This document shows, piece after piece, positions 6,980-14,876 of a stretch of 15,588 bases of DNA. The translations under genes and the position numbers were made by a program. The first letter of the stretch is position 1. Every line of letters begins with the position of its first letter. Below the pieces are notes generated by a model that searched no databases, was not told where the DNA came from, and saw nothing but the letters and a program-made list of their open reading frames with translations. The stretch comes from Streptomyces sp. NRRL WC-3549 (GTDB lineage Bacteria; Actinomycetota; Actinomycetes; Streptomycetales; Streptomycetaceae), in the NCBI RefSeq assembly GCF_000721935.1, contig NZ_KL585381.1, positions 206,511-222,098 on the forward strand, in the 5' to 3' direction.

Positions 6980-8055
6980 TGCATGCCCTCCGAATTGCTC
7001 TGCTGGTAGTTCTGAACGCCCGGCTGGGCATGCTGCTGAGCCTCGTAATGGATCCCGACGCCCCTCAGAGCGATCTCACGGGCAGCCTCGAGGTAGGACA
7101 GGGACCCGCTGGAGCCTGGGTCATAGGTCAGTACGGTCTGCCCATAACTCGGGGCCTCCGAGATGCGTACCGAGCGGGGAATGCTCGTCCGCAGCACCTC
7201 CTTGCCGAAATGGCTGCGCACCTCCTCCGCCACCTGCGACGCAAGCCTGGTCCGGCCGTCGTACATGGTGAGCAGGATCGTCGACACATGAAGGTCGGGG
7301 TTCAGATGCCCCCGGACCAGATCGACGTTGCGCAGCAGCTGGCCGAGGCCTTCCAGGGCGTAGTACTCGCACTGGATCGGGATGAGCACCTCGGCACCGG
7401 CGACGAGCGCATTGACGGTGAGCAGACCGAGCGACGGCGGACAGTCGATGAGGATGTAGTCCAACGGCTGCTCGTACGCCTGAATCGCCCGCTGCAACCG
7501 GCTCTCCCGCGCCACCAGCGACACCAGCTCGATCTCCGCACCGGCGAGATCGATGGTGGCCGGGGCACAGAAGAGGCCTTCGACGTCCGGAACGGGCTGG
7601 ACCACATCGGAGAGCGGCATGCTCTCCACGAGGACGTCATAGATGGAGGGGACTTCGGCATGGTGGTCGATCCCCAGAGCCGTGGAAGCGTTCCCCTGCG
7701 GGTCGAGGTCCACCACCAGGACGCGCGCACCATGCAGCGCGAGCGAAGCGGCAAGGTTGACCGTGGAGGTCGTCTTGCCGACTCCGCCCTTCTGGTTGGC
7801 GACCACCATGATGCGCGTCCGGTCAGGGCGGGGCAGGCCCTCGCCGGCGCGGCCGATGGCCTCGACCGCCAGCTGGGCCGCCCGACCGATGGGTGTGTCG
7901 TCCATCGGCGGCGGTGTTTCACGTGAAACACCGTCCCCCATGGACTCGGTACGGGGACCGGGGACCGGATCGGTCATCGGTCCCGCGGTGTCGGCGTCGG
8001 ACCGCAAGGATTCACTCTCCTCGACTTCAGGCTCGCAATGAACAGAGCCTGCCAT
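6976..8055 (-). CDS. parA: chromosome-partitioning ATPase ParA (Soj)
   Basis: A deviant-Walker P-loop ATPase whose ATP-dependent DNA binding drives ParB-origin movement. With the chosen ATG it has 359 residues: a polar, poorly conserved N-terminal part of about 50-80 residues, the Walker A KGGVGKTT with signature lysine (89-96), the A' motif DLDPQGNAS (116-124), a Walker B in [11 protein letters not shown], and the usual C-terminal [15 protein letters not shown]. The start is uncertain: the frame is open to an ATG at 8268, and other ATGs lie at 7977, 7941 and 7905 (the last giving 309 residues); none has a good ribosome site. I prefer 8055 because I recall comparable Streptomyces annotations beginning MAGSVH. 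It overlaps parB by 4 bp. A parS site lies within the N-terminal coding part and another upstream. Confidence 0.93.
   Translation of the reverse strand: MAGSVHCEPEVEESESLRSDADTAGPMTDPVPGPRTESMGDGVSRETPPPMDDTPIGRAAQLAVEAIGRAGEGLPRPDRTRIMVVANQKGGVGKTTSTVNLAASLALHGARVLVVDLDPQGNASTALGIDHHAEVPSIYDVLVESMPLSDVVQPVPDVEGLFCAPATIDLAGAEIELVSLVARESRLQRAIQAYEQPLDYILIDCPPSLGLLTVNALVAGAEVLIPIQCEYYALEGLGQLLRNVDLVRGHLNPDLHVSTILLTMYDGRTRLASQVAEEVRSHFGKEVLRTSIPRSVRISEAPSYGQTVLTYDPGSSGSLSYLEAAREIALRGVGIHYEAQQHAQPGVQNYQQSNSEGMQ
7915..7930. promoter_or_regulatory. parS site 3 (ParB binding), inside parA
   Basis: The full 16-bp consensus TGTTTCACGTGAAACA occurs here, and the palindrome extends without a mismatch to 22 bp (7912-7933). 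It is in the parA coding sequence, again encoding VSRET. It is the most symmetrical of the four sites. Confidence 0.96.
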
Positions 8056-8091
8056 GCTTTCGGGGTAGCGAACCAGCGAGGCCGACTCTTC

Positions 8092-8118
8092 TGTGGACGA
8101 ATCCACTTCTGTGGACAA
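8092..8118 (-). promoter_or_regulatory. pair of DnaA boxes upstream of parA
   Basis: TGTGGACAA at 8110-8118 is a perfect reverse-strand TTGTCCACA box. TGTGGACGA at 8092-8100 differs at one position. Both have the same orientation, 18 bp apart, and lie 37-63 bp upstream of the chosen parA start. Confidence 0.65.
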
Positions 8119-8200
8119 CTCCGTAACCCGTAAGGGCTTGCGGTCGCGCGGCGTGGCGGCCACACGACCGCGACCGATGATTCCCTGCAGCAGAGAGCGA

Positions 8201-8216
8201 CGTTTCACGTGAAACA
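8201..8216. promoter_or_regulatory. parS site 4 (ParB binding), upstream of parA
   Basis: A perfect GTTTCACGTGAAAC core occupies 8202-8215, about 147 bp upstream of the chosen parA start. ParB bound here could also influence parAB transcription; that is inference. Confidence 0.95.
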
Positions 8217-8343
8217 CGATGCCCCTGCCGCCGAGCGCCAAGGATTCGACACTCCGCATACAGTGCATATCGCTGCTTCATGGAGCATCAACCGCAATGC
8301 ACATGAACAGGGCAAAAAGGTTGCCTTGTGTGGCCTGGCCTCC

Positions 8344-9060
8344 TCAGCGGCGCCGACGCGTCCGGCTGGTCCTCGCGGCCTTGGCCCGCTTCGCGGCGAA
8401 CCTCACCCCGCCCGGGCTCTCCCCGACCACGACGCGCACCACCGTGGACATCGGCTCGACCACCCCCTGACCGACGTGCAGCACCTCGGTCTCCACCACG
8501 CCGAGCTTGCTCAAGGCCGCCCGGGCACCCTGGATCTCCTCCTCGGCCGTCCCGCCCTTGAGTGCCAGCATCTCCCCGTACGGCTTCAGCAGGGGAACGC
8601 CCCAACCCGCGAGCCGGTCGAGAGGGGCGACAGCCCGTGCCGTCACCACCTGGACGGGCGGAAGCTTCCCGAGGACTTCCTCGGCACGACCGCGCACGAC
8701 CGTCACGTGGTCGAGGCCCAGCAGCTCGACGACCTCCTGGAGGAAGTTCGTCCGGCGCAGGAGCGGCTCAAGGAGGGTGATCTTCAGGTCAGGACGCACC
8801 AGAGCGAGAGGGATGCCGGGTAGTCCTGCCCCCGACCCCACATCGCACACGGTGACCCCTTCGGGAACCGCTTCGGAGAGCACCGCGCAGTTCAGCAGGT
8901 GGCGGCCCCACAGACGCGGCACTTCGCGAGGACCGATCAGGCCACGTTTCACGCCGGCGTCCGCGAGCAGCTCGGCGTACCGAACAGCCTCCGGGAAGAG
9001 CTCTCCGAACACCGCCCGCGCCTCCTCGGGCGCCTCGGGGAGCTCTGTTTCCTCCGTCAC
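8344..9060 (-). CDS. rsmG: 16S rRNA (guanine-527-N7)-methyltransferase RsmG
   Basis: The 238-residue enzyme uses S-adenosylmethionine to methylate G527 of 16S rRNA (E. coli numbering). The SAM-binding glycine loop is clear in [17 protein letters not shown] (loop VGSGAGLPG at 74-82), preceded by the family's [10 protein letters not shown], and followed by [12 protein letters not shown] and [13 protein letters not shown] very basic C-terminal tail ([14 protein letters not shown]) ends the protein. I choose the GTG at 9058-9060 over an upstream in-frame start at 9120, because GAAGGA lies 8 nt before it and the extra 20 residues show no homology. Loss of this gene gives low-level streptomycin resistance and, in streptomycetes, raised antibiotic production. 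The jag terminator lies just upstream, so expression is probably from its own promoter or by readthrough. Confidence 0.97.
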   Translation of the reverse strand: MTEETELPEAPEEARAVFGELFPEAVRYAELLADAGVKRGLIGPREVPRLWGRHLLNCAVLSEAVPEGVTVCDVGSGAGLPGIPLALVRPDLKITLLEPLLRRTNFLQEVVELLGLDHVTVVRGRAEEVLGKLPPVQVVTARAVAPLDRLAGWGVPLLKPYGEMLALKGGTAEEEIQGARAALSKLGVVETEVLHVGQGVVEPMSTVVRVVVGESPGGVRFAAKRAKAARTSRTRRRR

Positions 9061-9099
9061 GGGGACCGTCCTTCCATACCGCACTCGCGCACTGTGGGT

Positions 9100-9121
9100 G
9101 GCTGACAAACAGGCTGACAAA
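9100..9121. repeat. 10-bp direct repeat upstream of rsmG
   Basis: GGCTGACAAA occurs at 9100-9109 and 9112-9121, 12 bp apart. On the minus strand each contains TTGTCA, like a -35 element, but no correctly spaced TANNNT follows, so I do not call a promoter. Confidence 0.55.
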
Positions 9122-9123
9122 GA

Positions 9124-9153
9124 TCGGCCCCGCCTGCGTACAGACGGGGCCGA
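9124..9153 (-). terminator. hairpin terminator after jag
   Basis: TCGGCCCCG (9124-9132) pairs with CGGGGCCGA (9145-9153), with a further CTG/CAG pairing inside around a CGTA loop. It begins 16 bp after the jag stop in the minus direction, where it is followed by TCTTTGT. It closes the rpmH-to-jag unit. Confidence 0.82.
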
Positions 9154-9169
9154 GCGTACAAGGGTCCGG

Positions 9170-9679
9170 TCAGGCCGGAAGAACGACGACGAAGCGCTGC
9201 GGCTCCTCGCCTTCGGACTCGCTGCGCAGGCCGGCCGCGGCGACGGCGTCGTGCACGACCTTGCGCTCGAACGGCGTCATCGGCTCCAGCCTCACGGCCT
9301 CACCGGAGCTCTTGACCTCGTCCGCGGCCTTGGCGCCCAGTGCGGCGAGCACCTCGCGCTTCTTGGCACGGAATCCGGCGATGTCCAGCATGAGGCGGCT
9401 CCGGTCACCGGTTTCACGGTGAACGGCCAGGCGCGTCAGTTCCTGGAGGGCCTCCAGCACCTCGCCGTCGCGCCCCACGAGCTTCTGCAGGTCACGCGCC
9501 GAGTCGCTGATGATCGAGACCGCAGCCCGGTCCGCCTCGACATCCATGTCGATGTCGCCGTCCAGGTCGGCGATGTCGAGCAGGCCTTCGAGGTAGTCCG
9601 CCGCGATCTCCCCTTCCTGTTCAAGACGGGTCAGGGTGTCGCTGCCCTCAGCGGCCGGGGTGATGGTGCCTTCCGTCAC
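9170..9679 (-). CDS. jag: RNA-binding protein Jag/KhpB (KH and R3H domains)
   Basis: The 169-residue protein has the KH-like fold at about 45-110 ([18 protein letters not shown], the GxxG-type loop being GRDG) and a C-terminal R3H domain containing [13 protein letters not shown]. It lacks the long N-terminal Jag domain of Bacillus; the short acidic N-terminus ([17 protein letters not shown]) is typical of actinobacteria. Its RNA targets in this group are unknown; in Firmicutes the KhpA/KhpB pair affects cell division and elongation. The GTG start has AAGGAG 7 nt upstream, and only 13 bp separate it from the yidC stop, so it is in the same operon. Confidence 0.95.
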   Translation of the reverse strand: MTEGTITPAAEGSDTLTRLEQEGEIAADYLEGLLDIADLDGDIDMDVEADRAAVSIISDSARDLQKLVGRDGEVLEALQELTRLAVHRETGDRSRLMLDIAGFRAKKREVLAALGAKAADEVKSSGEAVRLEPMTPFERKVVHDAVAAAGLRSESEGEEPQRFVVVLPA

Positions 9680-9692
9680 GGATGGACTCCTT

Positions 9693-10967
9693 CTACTTCT
9701 TGGACGGGTGCTTGGGCCGCTGCGGACCCTTGCGCTGCCCGGACTTGGCTTGGCGTGAGGAGCCGGTCGCGGCGGCCCTGCCCGCCTGCTTGGGCTTGTC
9801 GGCCTCTGAGGCGGCGTCCCGCTTCGTCAGTGAGGTCTTGGAACCGGCCTCGTCGGCCGTTCCGGAGTCCTTGGAGGCACCGGGCTGGGTGGTGGCCGTC
9901 TGACGCTTCGCCTTCGTCTGGCGCTTGGGCTGCTGCCGCTTCGGCGCGGTGCCACCCTCGGCTTCGGTGAGGGCCGCTTCGCTCTTCACCACGGACCCGT
10001 CCTCCTGGGCGGCGAGACCCAGCTTGCCGAGACCGGTGATGAACTTGCGCTCGATGTCGTTGCGGTCCGGCCCCTTGGCCACGATCCGCTTCAGGGTGTT
10101 GCGCCGCGTCCTGCCCCGTACCTGACCGTGCGTGGTCACGCTCTTCAGCAGCCGGTTCAGGTACTGCTCCTGCGCCTTGCTGCCGGGAGTCGGGTTCTGG
10201 TTGATCACGTACATCTGCTGACCCATGGTCCAGACGTTGGTGGTCAGCCAGTAGACGAGGACACCGACGGGGAAGTTGATCCCCATGACCGCGAAGATCA
10301 GGGGGAAGACGTACATCAGCATCTTCTGCTGCTGCATGTACGGGGTCTTGACCGTCAGGTCGACGTTCTTCGTCATCAGCTGGCGCTGGGTGAAGAACTG
10401 CGAGGCCGACATCATCACGATCATGATCGCGGTGACGACGCGGACATCGGTCAGCGAGGCACCGAGCGCCGCGACCTTGTCGTGGCTGTCCATGAACTTC
10501 GCGGCCAGCGGAGCACCGAAGATGTGTGCCTGACGCGCGCTGTCGAGCAGCGGCTGGTCGATGACACCGATCGTCTTGCCCGAGGCGATGGCCGAGAGCA
10601 CGTGGTACAGGGCGAAGAAGAACGGTGACTGCGCCAGGATGGGAAGGCACGAGGAGAGCGGGTTGGTCCCGGTCTCCTTGTACAGCTTCATCATCTCTTC
10701 GGACTGACGCTGCTTGTCGCTCTTGTAGCGCTCCTGGATCGCCTTCATCTTCGGCTGGAGCACCTGCATGTTGCGGGTCGACTTGATCTGCTTCACGAAG
10801 AGCGGGATCAGGCAGATCCGGATCAGGACCACCAGGGACACGATGGACAGGCCCCAGGCCCAGCCGGTGTCGTCACCGAAGATCCAACCGTAGAACTTGT
10901 GGAACTGGACGATGACCCACGAGACGGGCCAGGTGATAAAGCTGAACAGACTGGCAATCGTGTCCAC
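9693..10967 (-). CDS. yidC: membrane protein insertase YidC (Oxa1 family)
   Basis: The 424-residue polytopic protein inserts and folds membrane proteins, alone or with Sec. Membrane segments are visible at about 8-22, 36-58 ([19 protein letters not shown], with the conserved groove arginine Arg50), 107-127 ([18 protein letters not shown]), 175-194 and 217-245 (two helices around [15 protein letters not shown]). A cytoplasmic basic hairpin lies between the second and third. There is no large periplasmic P1 domain, as expected in Gram-positives. The C-terminal 165 residues are a hydrophilic Lys/Arg/Gln-rich tail, probably ribosome-contacting. The GTG start is 3 bp from the yidD stop, with AAGGAG 8 nt upstream. 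Confidence 0.97.
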   Translation of the reverse strand: MDTIASLFSFITWPVSWVIVQFHKFYGWIFGDDTGWAWGLSIVSLVVLIRICLIPLFVKQIKSTRNMQVLQPKMKAIQERYKSDKQRQSEEMMKLYKETGTNPLSSCLPILAQSPFFFALYHVLSAIASGKTIGVIDQPLLDSARQAHIFGAPLAAKFMDSHDKVAALGASLTDVRVVTAIMIVMMSASQFFTQRQLMTKNVDLTVKTPYMQQQKMLMYVFPLIFAVMGINFPVGVLVYWLTTNVWTMGQQMYVINQNPTPGSKAQEQYLNRLLKSVTTHGQVRGRTRRNTLKRIVAKGPDRNDIERKFITGLGKLGLAAQEDGSVVKSEAALTEAEGGTAPKRQQPKRQTKAKRQTATTQPGASKDSGTADEAGSKTSLTKRDAASEADKPKQAGRAAATGSSRQAKSGQRKGPQRPKHPSKK

Positions 10968-10970
10968 TAA

Positions 10971-11330
10971 TCAGGCTCCTTGAGCATTGGGCGAGGTCTC
11001 TGTGGCCGGGCTCGAAGAGTCGGACACCGACCCCCGGGCAGGCACATCGGCGGCGGAGTCCCCGCCCTTGCCGCGACCCGCATGGCTGCGCAGCAGTTCG
11101 TGCCAACGCGGACGTTTGCGTGGCGGTACGTGATCCACGCCGCCGGGTGACCACGGATTGCAACGCAGGATGCGCCACGCGGTGAGCGCCGTTCCCTTGA
11201 TCGCTCCGTGCCGGTCGATCGCCGTATATCCATAGTGGGAACACGACGGGTAGTAACGGCAGACAGGCCCGAGAAGCGGGCTGATCGTCCACTGATACAG
11301 CTTGATGAGAGCCAGCAGCGGGTACTTCAT
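10971..11330 (-). CDS. yidD: membrane protein insertion efficiency factor YidD
   Basis: This 119-residue peripheral membrane protein belongs to the YidD family, which aids YidC-dependent insertion. The family core is complete: an amphipathic N-terminus ([17 protein letters not shown]), the cysteine motif [15 protein letters not shown] (Cys24, Cys30), and [14 protein letters not shown] (Cys57). The C-terminal 50 residues are a Ser/Gly-rich extension beyond the usual 70-85 residues. Its ATG overlaps the rnpA stop in ATGA (11327-11330), and yidC starts 3 bp after its stop, so the three genes are tightly coupled. Confidence 0.95.
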   Translation of the reverse strand: MKYPLLALIKLYQWTISPLLGPVCRYYPSCSHYGYTAIDRHGAIKGTALTAWRILRCNPWSPGGVDHVPPRKRPRWHELLRSHAGRGKGGDSAADVPARGSVSDSSSPATETSPNAQGA

Positions 11331-11698
11331 CGCGCGCCCCCTCCCAGCAGCCGCTCCAGAGCGGCGTCCAGGTCTCGGGCCAGCTGAGCGTGATCGGCGT
11401 CGCCCGAACCGGGCAACGCTCGTACGACAACAAGGCTACCGGGGGGCAGCTGAGCCAGCCGGTCGCGCACCAGGTGGCGAAGCCTGCGCTTCACCGCGGT
11501 ACGGACGACCGCTCCACCCACTGCCTTGCTGACAACGAAACCCGCACGTGGCGGGGGAAGGCTCTCCCCCGGCACGTGCGGGTCCGTAGCACCGCTGCGT
11601 AGATGTACGACGAGCGACGGGCGGCCGGCCCGGCGTCCCCGTCGTACCGCGGTCGCGAAGTCCTCGCGCCGCCTCAGCCGGTTCTCGGTAGGCAGCAC
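11327..11698 (-). CDS. rnpA: ribonuclease P protein component
   Basis: The 123-residue basic protein assists the RNase P RNA in cutting tRNA 5' leaders. The order of the family is intact: the N-terminal [16 protein letters not shown], the strand RAGFVVSK, the 'RNR' helix [17 protein letters not shown] (60-76) and VVVRALPG. In the RNR helix the two asparagines of the classic GNAVxRNxxKR pattern are Gly62 and Thr67; the basic residues are kept. The GTG start lies 18 bp after rpmH, the near-universal partner gene, with only a weak ribosome site, suggesting coupling to rpmH translation. Confidence 0.96.
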   Translation of the reverse strand: MLPTENRLRRREDFATAVRRGRRAGRPSLVVHLRSGATDPHVPGESLPPPRAGFVVSKAVGGAVVRTAVKRRLRHLVRDRLAQLPPGSLVVVRALPGSGDADHAQLARDLDAALERLLGGGAR

Positions 11699-11716
11699 GT
11701 CATGACCTGGCCGCGA

Positions 11717-11854
11717 TCAGGCGGACAGGTTGGCGCGACCCTTGCCACGGCGGTTCGCGAGAATCGCGCGGCCGGCACGGGTACGCATACGCAGCCGGAA
11801 GCCGTGGGTCTTGGCGCGACGACGGTTGTTCGGCTGGAAGGTGCGCTTGCTCAC
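11717..11854 (-). CDS. rpmH: 50S ribosomal protein L34
   Basis: A 45-codon frame encodes the highly basic L34, beginning [19 protein letters not shown] and ending GKGRANLSA. It is too short for most ORF cut-offs but unmistakable. The GTG start has GGAG 7 nt upstream. L34 is an rRNA-binding component of the large subunit. It heads the rpmH-rnpA-yidD-yidC-jag cluster, is divergent from dnaA, and is preceded by a candidate promoter at 11929-11957. Confidence 0.97.
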   Translation of the reverse strand: MSKRTFQPNNRRRAKTHGFRLRMRTRAGRAILANRRGKGRANLSA

Positions 11855-11928
11855 TCGGGGGCTCCAGAAATGATTCGTGTGTTGGCGGGACATCGCCTGG
11901 CTGTCACCGTGCGCCCACGAGGAACTCG

Positions 11929-11957
11929 CGTATACGCCTTAGTGCACCGCTTCACAA
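11929..11957 (-). promoter_or_regulatory. candidate promoter of rpmH
   Basis: On the minus strand, TTGTGA (11952-11957) and TATACG (11929-11934) are 17 bp apart, resembling principal-sigma (HrdB) promoters. The predicted start near 11922 gives a leader of about 67 nt. Other promoters in this AT-richer stretch are possible. Confidence 0.45.
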
Positions 11958-12074
11958 TCACAGATCGTGATGTTTGCCCATCGGAGGCAGGCGGCAGCAG
12001 CCATCGACAACTCGACTTCCACACGGTACGCGCGGCCGCTTCATTCGGTCAAACCAGCTCCGCGCCACCCCGTT

Positions 12075-12095
12075 CTGTACACAGCCTGTGGACAA
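12075..12095. promoter_or_regulatory. DnaA boxes in the dnaA promoter region
   Basis: TGTGGACAA at 12087-12095 is a perfect DnaA box on the minus strand. CTGTACACA at 12075-12083 is a weaker box (two mismatches) on the plus strand, 3 bp away and facing it. The strong box ends 4 bp before the candidate -35 element, so DnaA binding could control its own gene; autoregulation of dnaA is known in streptomycetes. Confidence 0.7.
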
Positions 12096-12099
12096 CGAC

Positions 12100-12129
12100 T
12101 TGAACCGCGCGGGTCGGCCTGACTACCGT
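12100..12129 (+). promoter_or_regulatory. candidate promoter of dnaA
   Basis: TTGAAC (12100-12105) and TACCGT (12124-12129) are 18 bp apart and fit the HrdB pattern TTGACN-N18-TANNNT with one deviation in the -35. The predicted start near 12136 gives a leader of about 100 nt before the GTG. Confidence 0.5.
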
Positions 12130-12235
12130 GGCTGGGCTCCGGTTCCTTTCCTTCCCCCCTGCCGGGCCTCACCCGACCCGACCCATCCCGTCCCGAGAAG
12201 CACACATTCGTGGGACATGCGAGAGAGCGTGCCTT

Positions 12236-14002
12236 GTGGCTGATGTACCTGCCGATCTTGCCGCAGTGTGGCCACGCGTGCTGGACCAACTCCTCGGGGA
12301 GGGCCAGCAGGGCATCGAGCCGAAGGACAAGCAGTGGATCGAGCGCTGCCAGCCGCTGGCACTCGTGGCGGACACCGCGCTGCTGGCCGTGCCCAACGAA
12401 TGGGGCAAGCGCGTCCTGGAGGGCCGGCTCGCGCCGCTGATCAGTGAGACGCTCACCCGGGAGTGCGGGCGTCCGATCCGGATCGCGATCACGGTCGACG
12501 ACTCGGCGAACGAACCGCCGACCCCGCCCGCGCCGCCCATGCACCCGCAGCACCAGTCCCAGGGCCACCAGCCCCACCGCTACCAGGGGCCGCCGCGGGA
12601 CGAGCCCCCGCACAACGACGTGTACGACGGCTACGGGCACCGCCCGTCCGACGACGGCATGCCCACGGCCCGCCCCGCCTACCCGGAGTACCAGCAGCAG
12701 CGTCCCGGCGCCTGGCCCCGCAGCCAGGAGGACCTGTCCTGGCAGCCGCGGCACGGCGGTTACCAGGACATGGACCCGTACGCGAGCACGCGTTCCCAGC
12801 AGCCGCAGCACGACTACCGGCCGCAGCCGCCCGAGCGCCAGGGCTACGAACCGCAGCGCGACGGACGCGACCTCCAGGAGCAGCAGCCCCCGCACCACCA
12901 GGGCGGCCCCGGCCGGGCGGGCGGCCCGCCCGGACCGCAGTCCGCGCCGGCACCGGGGACGAACGAGGCGCACGCACGGCTGAACCCGAAGTACCTCTTC
13001 GACACCTTCGTCATCGGCGCGTCCAACCGCTTCGCGCACGCCGCGGCCGTGGCCGTGGCCGAGGCACCCGCGAAGGCGTACAACCCCTTGTTCATCTACG
13101 GGGAGTCGGGACTCGGCAAGACCCATCTCCTGCACGCCATCGGCCATTACGCGCGCAGCCTCTACCCGGGCACCCGGGTGCGGTACGTGAGCTCCGAGGA
13201 GTTCACCAACGAGTTCATCAACTCGATCCGTGACGGCAAGGGCGACACGTTCCGCAAGCGGTACCGGGACGTGGACATCCTGCTGGTCGACGACATCCAG
13301 TTCCTGGCGAGCAAGGAGTCGACGCAGGAGGAGTTCTTCCACACCTTCAACACCCTGCACAACGCCAACAAGCAGATCGTGCTCTCCTCCGACCGGCCGC
13401 CCAAGCAGCTGGTGACGCTGGAGGACCGGCTGCGCAACCGCTTCGAGTGGGGTCTGACCACCGATGTGCAGCCGCCCGAGCTGGAGACGCGTATCGCGAT
13501 CCTGCGGAAGAAGGCGGTGCAGGAACAGCTCAACGCCCCGCCGGAGGTCCTCGAGTTCATCGCCTCGCGGATCTCACGCAACATCCGCGAACTGGAGGGC
13601 GCGCTCATCCGCGTGACCGCCTTCGCCAGCCTCAACCGCCAGCCGGTGGACCTGGGGCTGACCGAGATCGTGCTGAAGGACCTGATCCCGGGCGGCGAGG
13701 ACACCGCGCCCGAGATCACCGCCCCCGCCATCATGGCGTCCACCGCCGACTACTTCGGGCTGACGGTGGAGGACCTCTGCGGTTCCTCGCGCAGCCGCGT
13801 GCTGGTGACGGCGCGCCAGATCGCCATGTACCTCTGCCGGGAGCTCACCGATCTCTCCCTGCCCAAGATCGGGGCGCAGTTCGGCGGCCGTGACCACACG
13901 ACCGTCATGCACGCCGACCGGAAGATCCGTGCGCTGATGGCCGAGCGGCGCTCCATCTACAACCAGGTCACCGAGCTGACCAACCGCATCAAGAACGGCT
14001 GA
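12236..14002 (+). CDS. dnaA: chromosomal replication initiator DnaA
   Basis: The 588-residue AAA+ protein binds the boxes in oriC and melts the origin. Domain I is at 1-85 ([10 protein letters not shown]...). Domain II (about 90-248) is a long Pro/Gln/His-rich linker, typical of Streptomyces but some 65 residues shorter than the roughly 650-residue S. coelicolor protein. Domain III has Walker A GESGLGKT (289-296), Walker B with VDD (Asp352, Asp353), and the arginine-finger region [12 protein letters not shown]. Domain IV has the DNA-binding signature [11 protein letters not shown] (550-560). I choose the GTG at 12236 because the known Streptomyces N-terminus ([15 protein letters not shown]) follows it; only a weak GAGAG precedes it. 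The frame extends to 12128, but that would run into the promoter. Followed by a strong terminator and oriC. Confidence 0.98.
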   Translation: MADVPADLAAVWPRVLDQLLGEGQQGIEPKDKQWIERCQPLALVADTALLAVPNEWGKRVLEGRLAPLISETLTRECGRPIRIAITVDDSANEPPTPPAPPMHPQHQSQGHQPHRYQGPPRDEPPHNDVYDGYGHRPSDDGMPTARPAYPEYQQQRPGAWPRSQEDLSWQPRHGGYQDMDPYASTRSQQPQHDYRPQPPERQGYEPQRDGRDLQEQQPPHHQGGPGRAGGPPGPQSAPAPGTNEAHARLNPKYLFDTFVIGASNRFAHAAAVAVAEAPAKAYNPLFIYGESGLGKTHLLHAIGHYARSLYPGTRVRYVSSEEFTNEFINSIRDGKGDTFRKRYRDVDILLVDDIQFLASKESTQEEFFHTFNTLHNANKQIVLSSDRPPKQLVTLEDRLRNRFEWGLTTDVQPPELETRIAILRKKAVQEQLNAPPEVLEFIASRISRNIRELEGALIRVTAFASLNRQPVDLGLTEIVLKDLIPGGEDTAPEITAPAIMASTADYFGLTVEDLCGSSRSRVLVTARQIAMYLCRELTDLSLPKIGAQFGGRDHTTVMHADRKIRALMAERRSIYNQVTELTNRIKNG

Positions 14003-14028
14003 CACCGGGCCGCCACGCCCCGTGCCCC

Positions 14029-14085
14029 CGTCGAAGGGCGCCCACGAGGACCGCGTACAGCGGCCCCGTCGGGCGCCCTTCGACG
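14029..14085 (+). terminator. terminator after dnaA
   Basis: CGTCGAAGGGCGCCC (14029-14043) and its exact complement at 14071-14085 form a perfect 15-bp stem with a 27-nt loop, 26 bp after the dnaA stop. It is the longest perfect stem I found in the window. It insulates oriC from dnaA transcription. Confidence 0.88.
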
Positions 14086-14130
14086 TATCCGCCCACGGCG
14101 CTTGTTCGAATAACAGCGGCCACCTGGGGC

Positions 14131-14703
14131 TTCTCCACAGATGAGGGCCAGATCTCGCGTCCACAGCCTGGGGACTGGGAAGTTGTCCATATTGCGTCCA
14201 CAGGGCGCTCTGCCGATACTCCATCAGTCCAGGTCATGCGCCTGGGGATTTGTGGCCAACCGTGATCCACAGCCTGTGGACAAACATCTGCTCCGGAGGC
14301 GCCTACCCCTGTTGTCCACCGGTGGCCCACAGGTCGGCCCCTGTTGTCCCCAGGTTTTCCCCGGTTCCCCACAGCCCTGTCCACTGTTCGGCAACGCAAC
14401 ACCCCTCTTCACTGCCGAGAGTGAAAGGCGTCACACCAAGGGCCTCGATTGAGCTGTGGGGAACGTGGGTAAAGCTGGGGACAGCCCTGGGGAGAAGTGC
14501 ACCCTGCCTGTGCATCGGGTGTGCAGAACTTTCGCGTGTCCACAGAGACGCCTAGTTGTCCACGGGTGTCACCCACAGGCGCGGTGGACAAAAAACCGCT
14601 ACTGACCTGCGCAAACGACGTTTTCCACGGTTTCCACAGGGCCTACTACTACTACCACCCAGAGTTAGCCCGGAATCCGCTTCGAAGTGGGGCCTGTGCA
14701 CAA
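14131..14703. other. oriC: chromosomal replication origin oriC
   Basis: Between dnaA and dnaN I count 20 nonamers with no more than two mismatches to TTGTCCACA. Forward boxes start at 14131, 14157, 14183, 14194, 14263, 14312, 14323, 14344, 14365, 14377, 14536, 14556, 14621 and 14630. Reverse boxes start at 14251, 14275, 14455, 14476, 14583 and 14695. Only 14275-14283 is perfect; nine others have one mismatch. A box-poor stretch of about 70 bp (14386-14454) divides two clusters. The number and the dnaA-dnaN location match the known Streptomyces oriC, which has 19 boxes. There is no classic AT-rich 13-mer array; the candidate unwinding element is listed separately. Confidence 0.95.
14621..14654 (+). 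other. candidate origin-unwinding element (tandem DnaA boxes plus DnaA-trios)
   Basis: Two abutting forward boxes, TTTTCCACG (14621-14629) and GTTTCCACA (14630-14638), are followed by GGGC and then four CTA triplets (14643-14654). CTA on this strand is 3'-GAT-5' on the other, the DnaA-trio repeat described in Bacillus subtilis, where it follows tandem boxes and a short GC stretch. The layout matches; function in Streptomyces is inferred. Confidence 0.6.
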
Positions 14704-14876
14704 CTCGGCCCTGGAGCGTCACGCGCCTCTCGACGCGACTTGACCCCGAGCAGCAACGAGTGTCGGTGCCGTACGTCAGACTGGACCCCGGCGGTCTCCC
14801 CGGCCCATCGGCAGGGAGCCCCCACCAGACGACGAAGGCCAGCAGGGCGAGCGAGCAACAGCAGGAGGCGGTTCCG
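14704..14876. other. dnaN upstream region
   Basis: These 173 bp follow the last DnaA box. TTGACC at 14740-14745 resembles a -35 element, but I find no TANNNT at 16-19 bp, so no promoter is called. The dnaN ribosome site AGGAGG is at 14863-14868. Confidence 0.5.

Larger units (their letters stand above)
8056..8343. other. parA upstream region (leader/promoter)
   Basis: These 288 bp lie between the chosen parA start and the rsmG stop. They contain parS site 4, two DnaA boxes and presumably the parAB promoters. The frame stays open upstream of parA up to 8268, so part could be coding, but the translated residues are compositionally weak and include the parS-derived FHVKR. I could not assign -35/-10 elements with confidence. 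Confidence 0.6.
11855..12235. other. divergent rpmH-dnaA promoter region
   Basis: These 381 bp separate the divergently transcribed rpmH and dnaA. They hold one candidate promoter for each gene and two DnaA boxes. I see no ORF supported by a ribosome site. Confidence 0.8.

Noticed and set aside
9411..9424. GTTTCACGGTGAAC, resembling a parS site, inside jag
   Set aside because: Three of 14 core positions differ and the palindrome is broken, while the four accepted sites are perfect.
12128..12235. Upstream extension of the dnaA frame
   Set aside because: It begins inside the predicted -10 element and encodes Pro/Arg-rich residues unlike any DnaA; the GTG at 12236 matches the known N-terminus.
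12041..13360. Long minus-strand open frame opposite dnaA
   Set aside because: Repetitive Val/Leu/Arg translation produced by antisense of GC-biased codons; it also covers the dnaA promoter.
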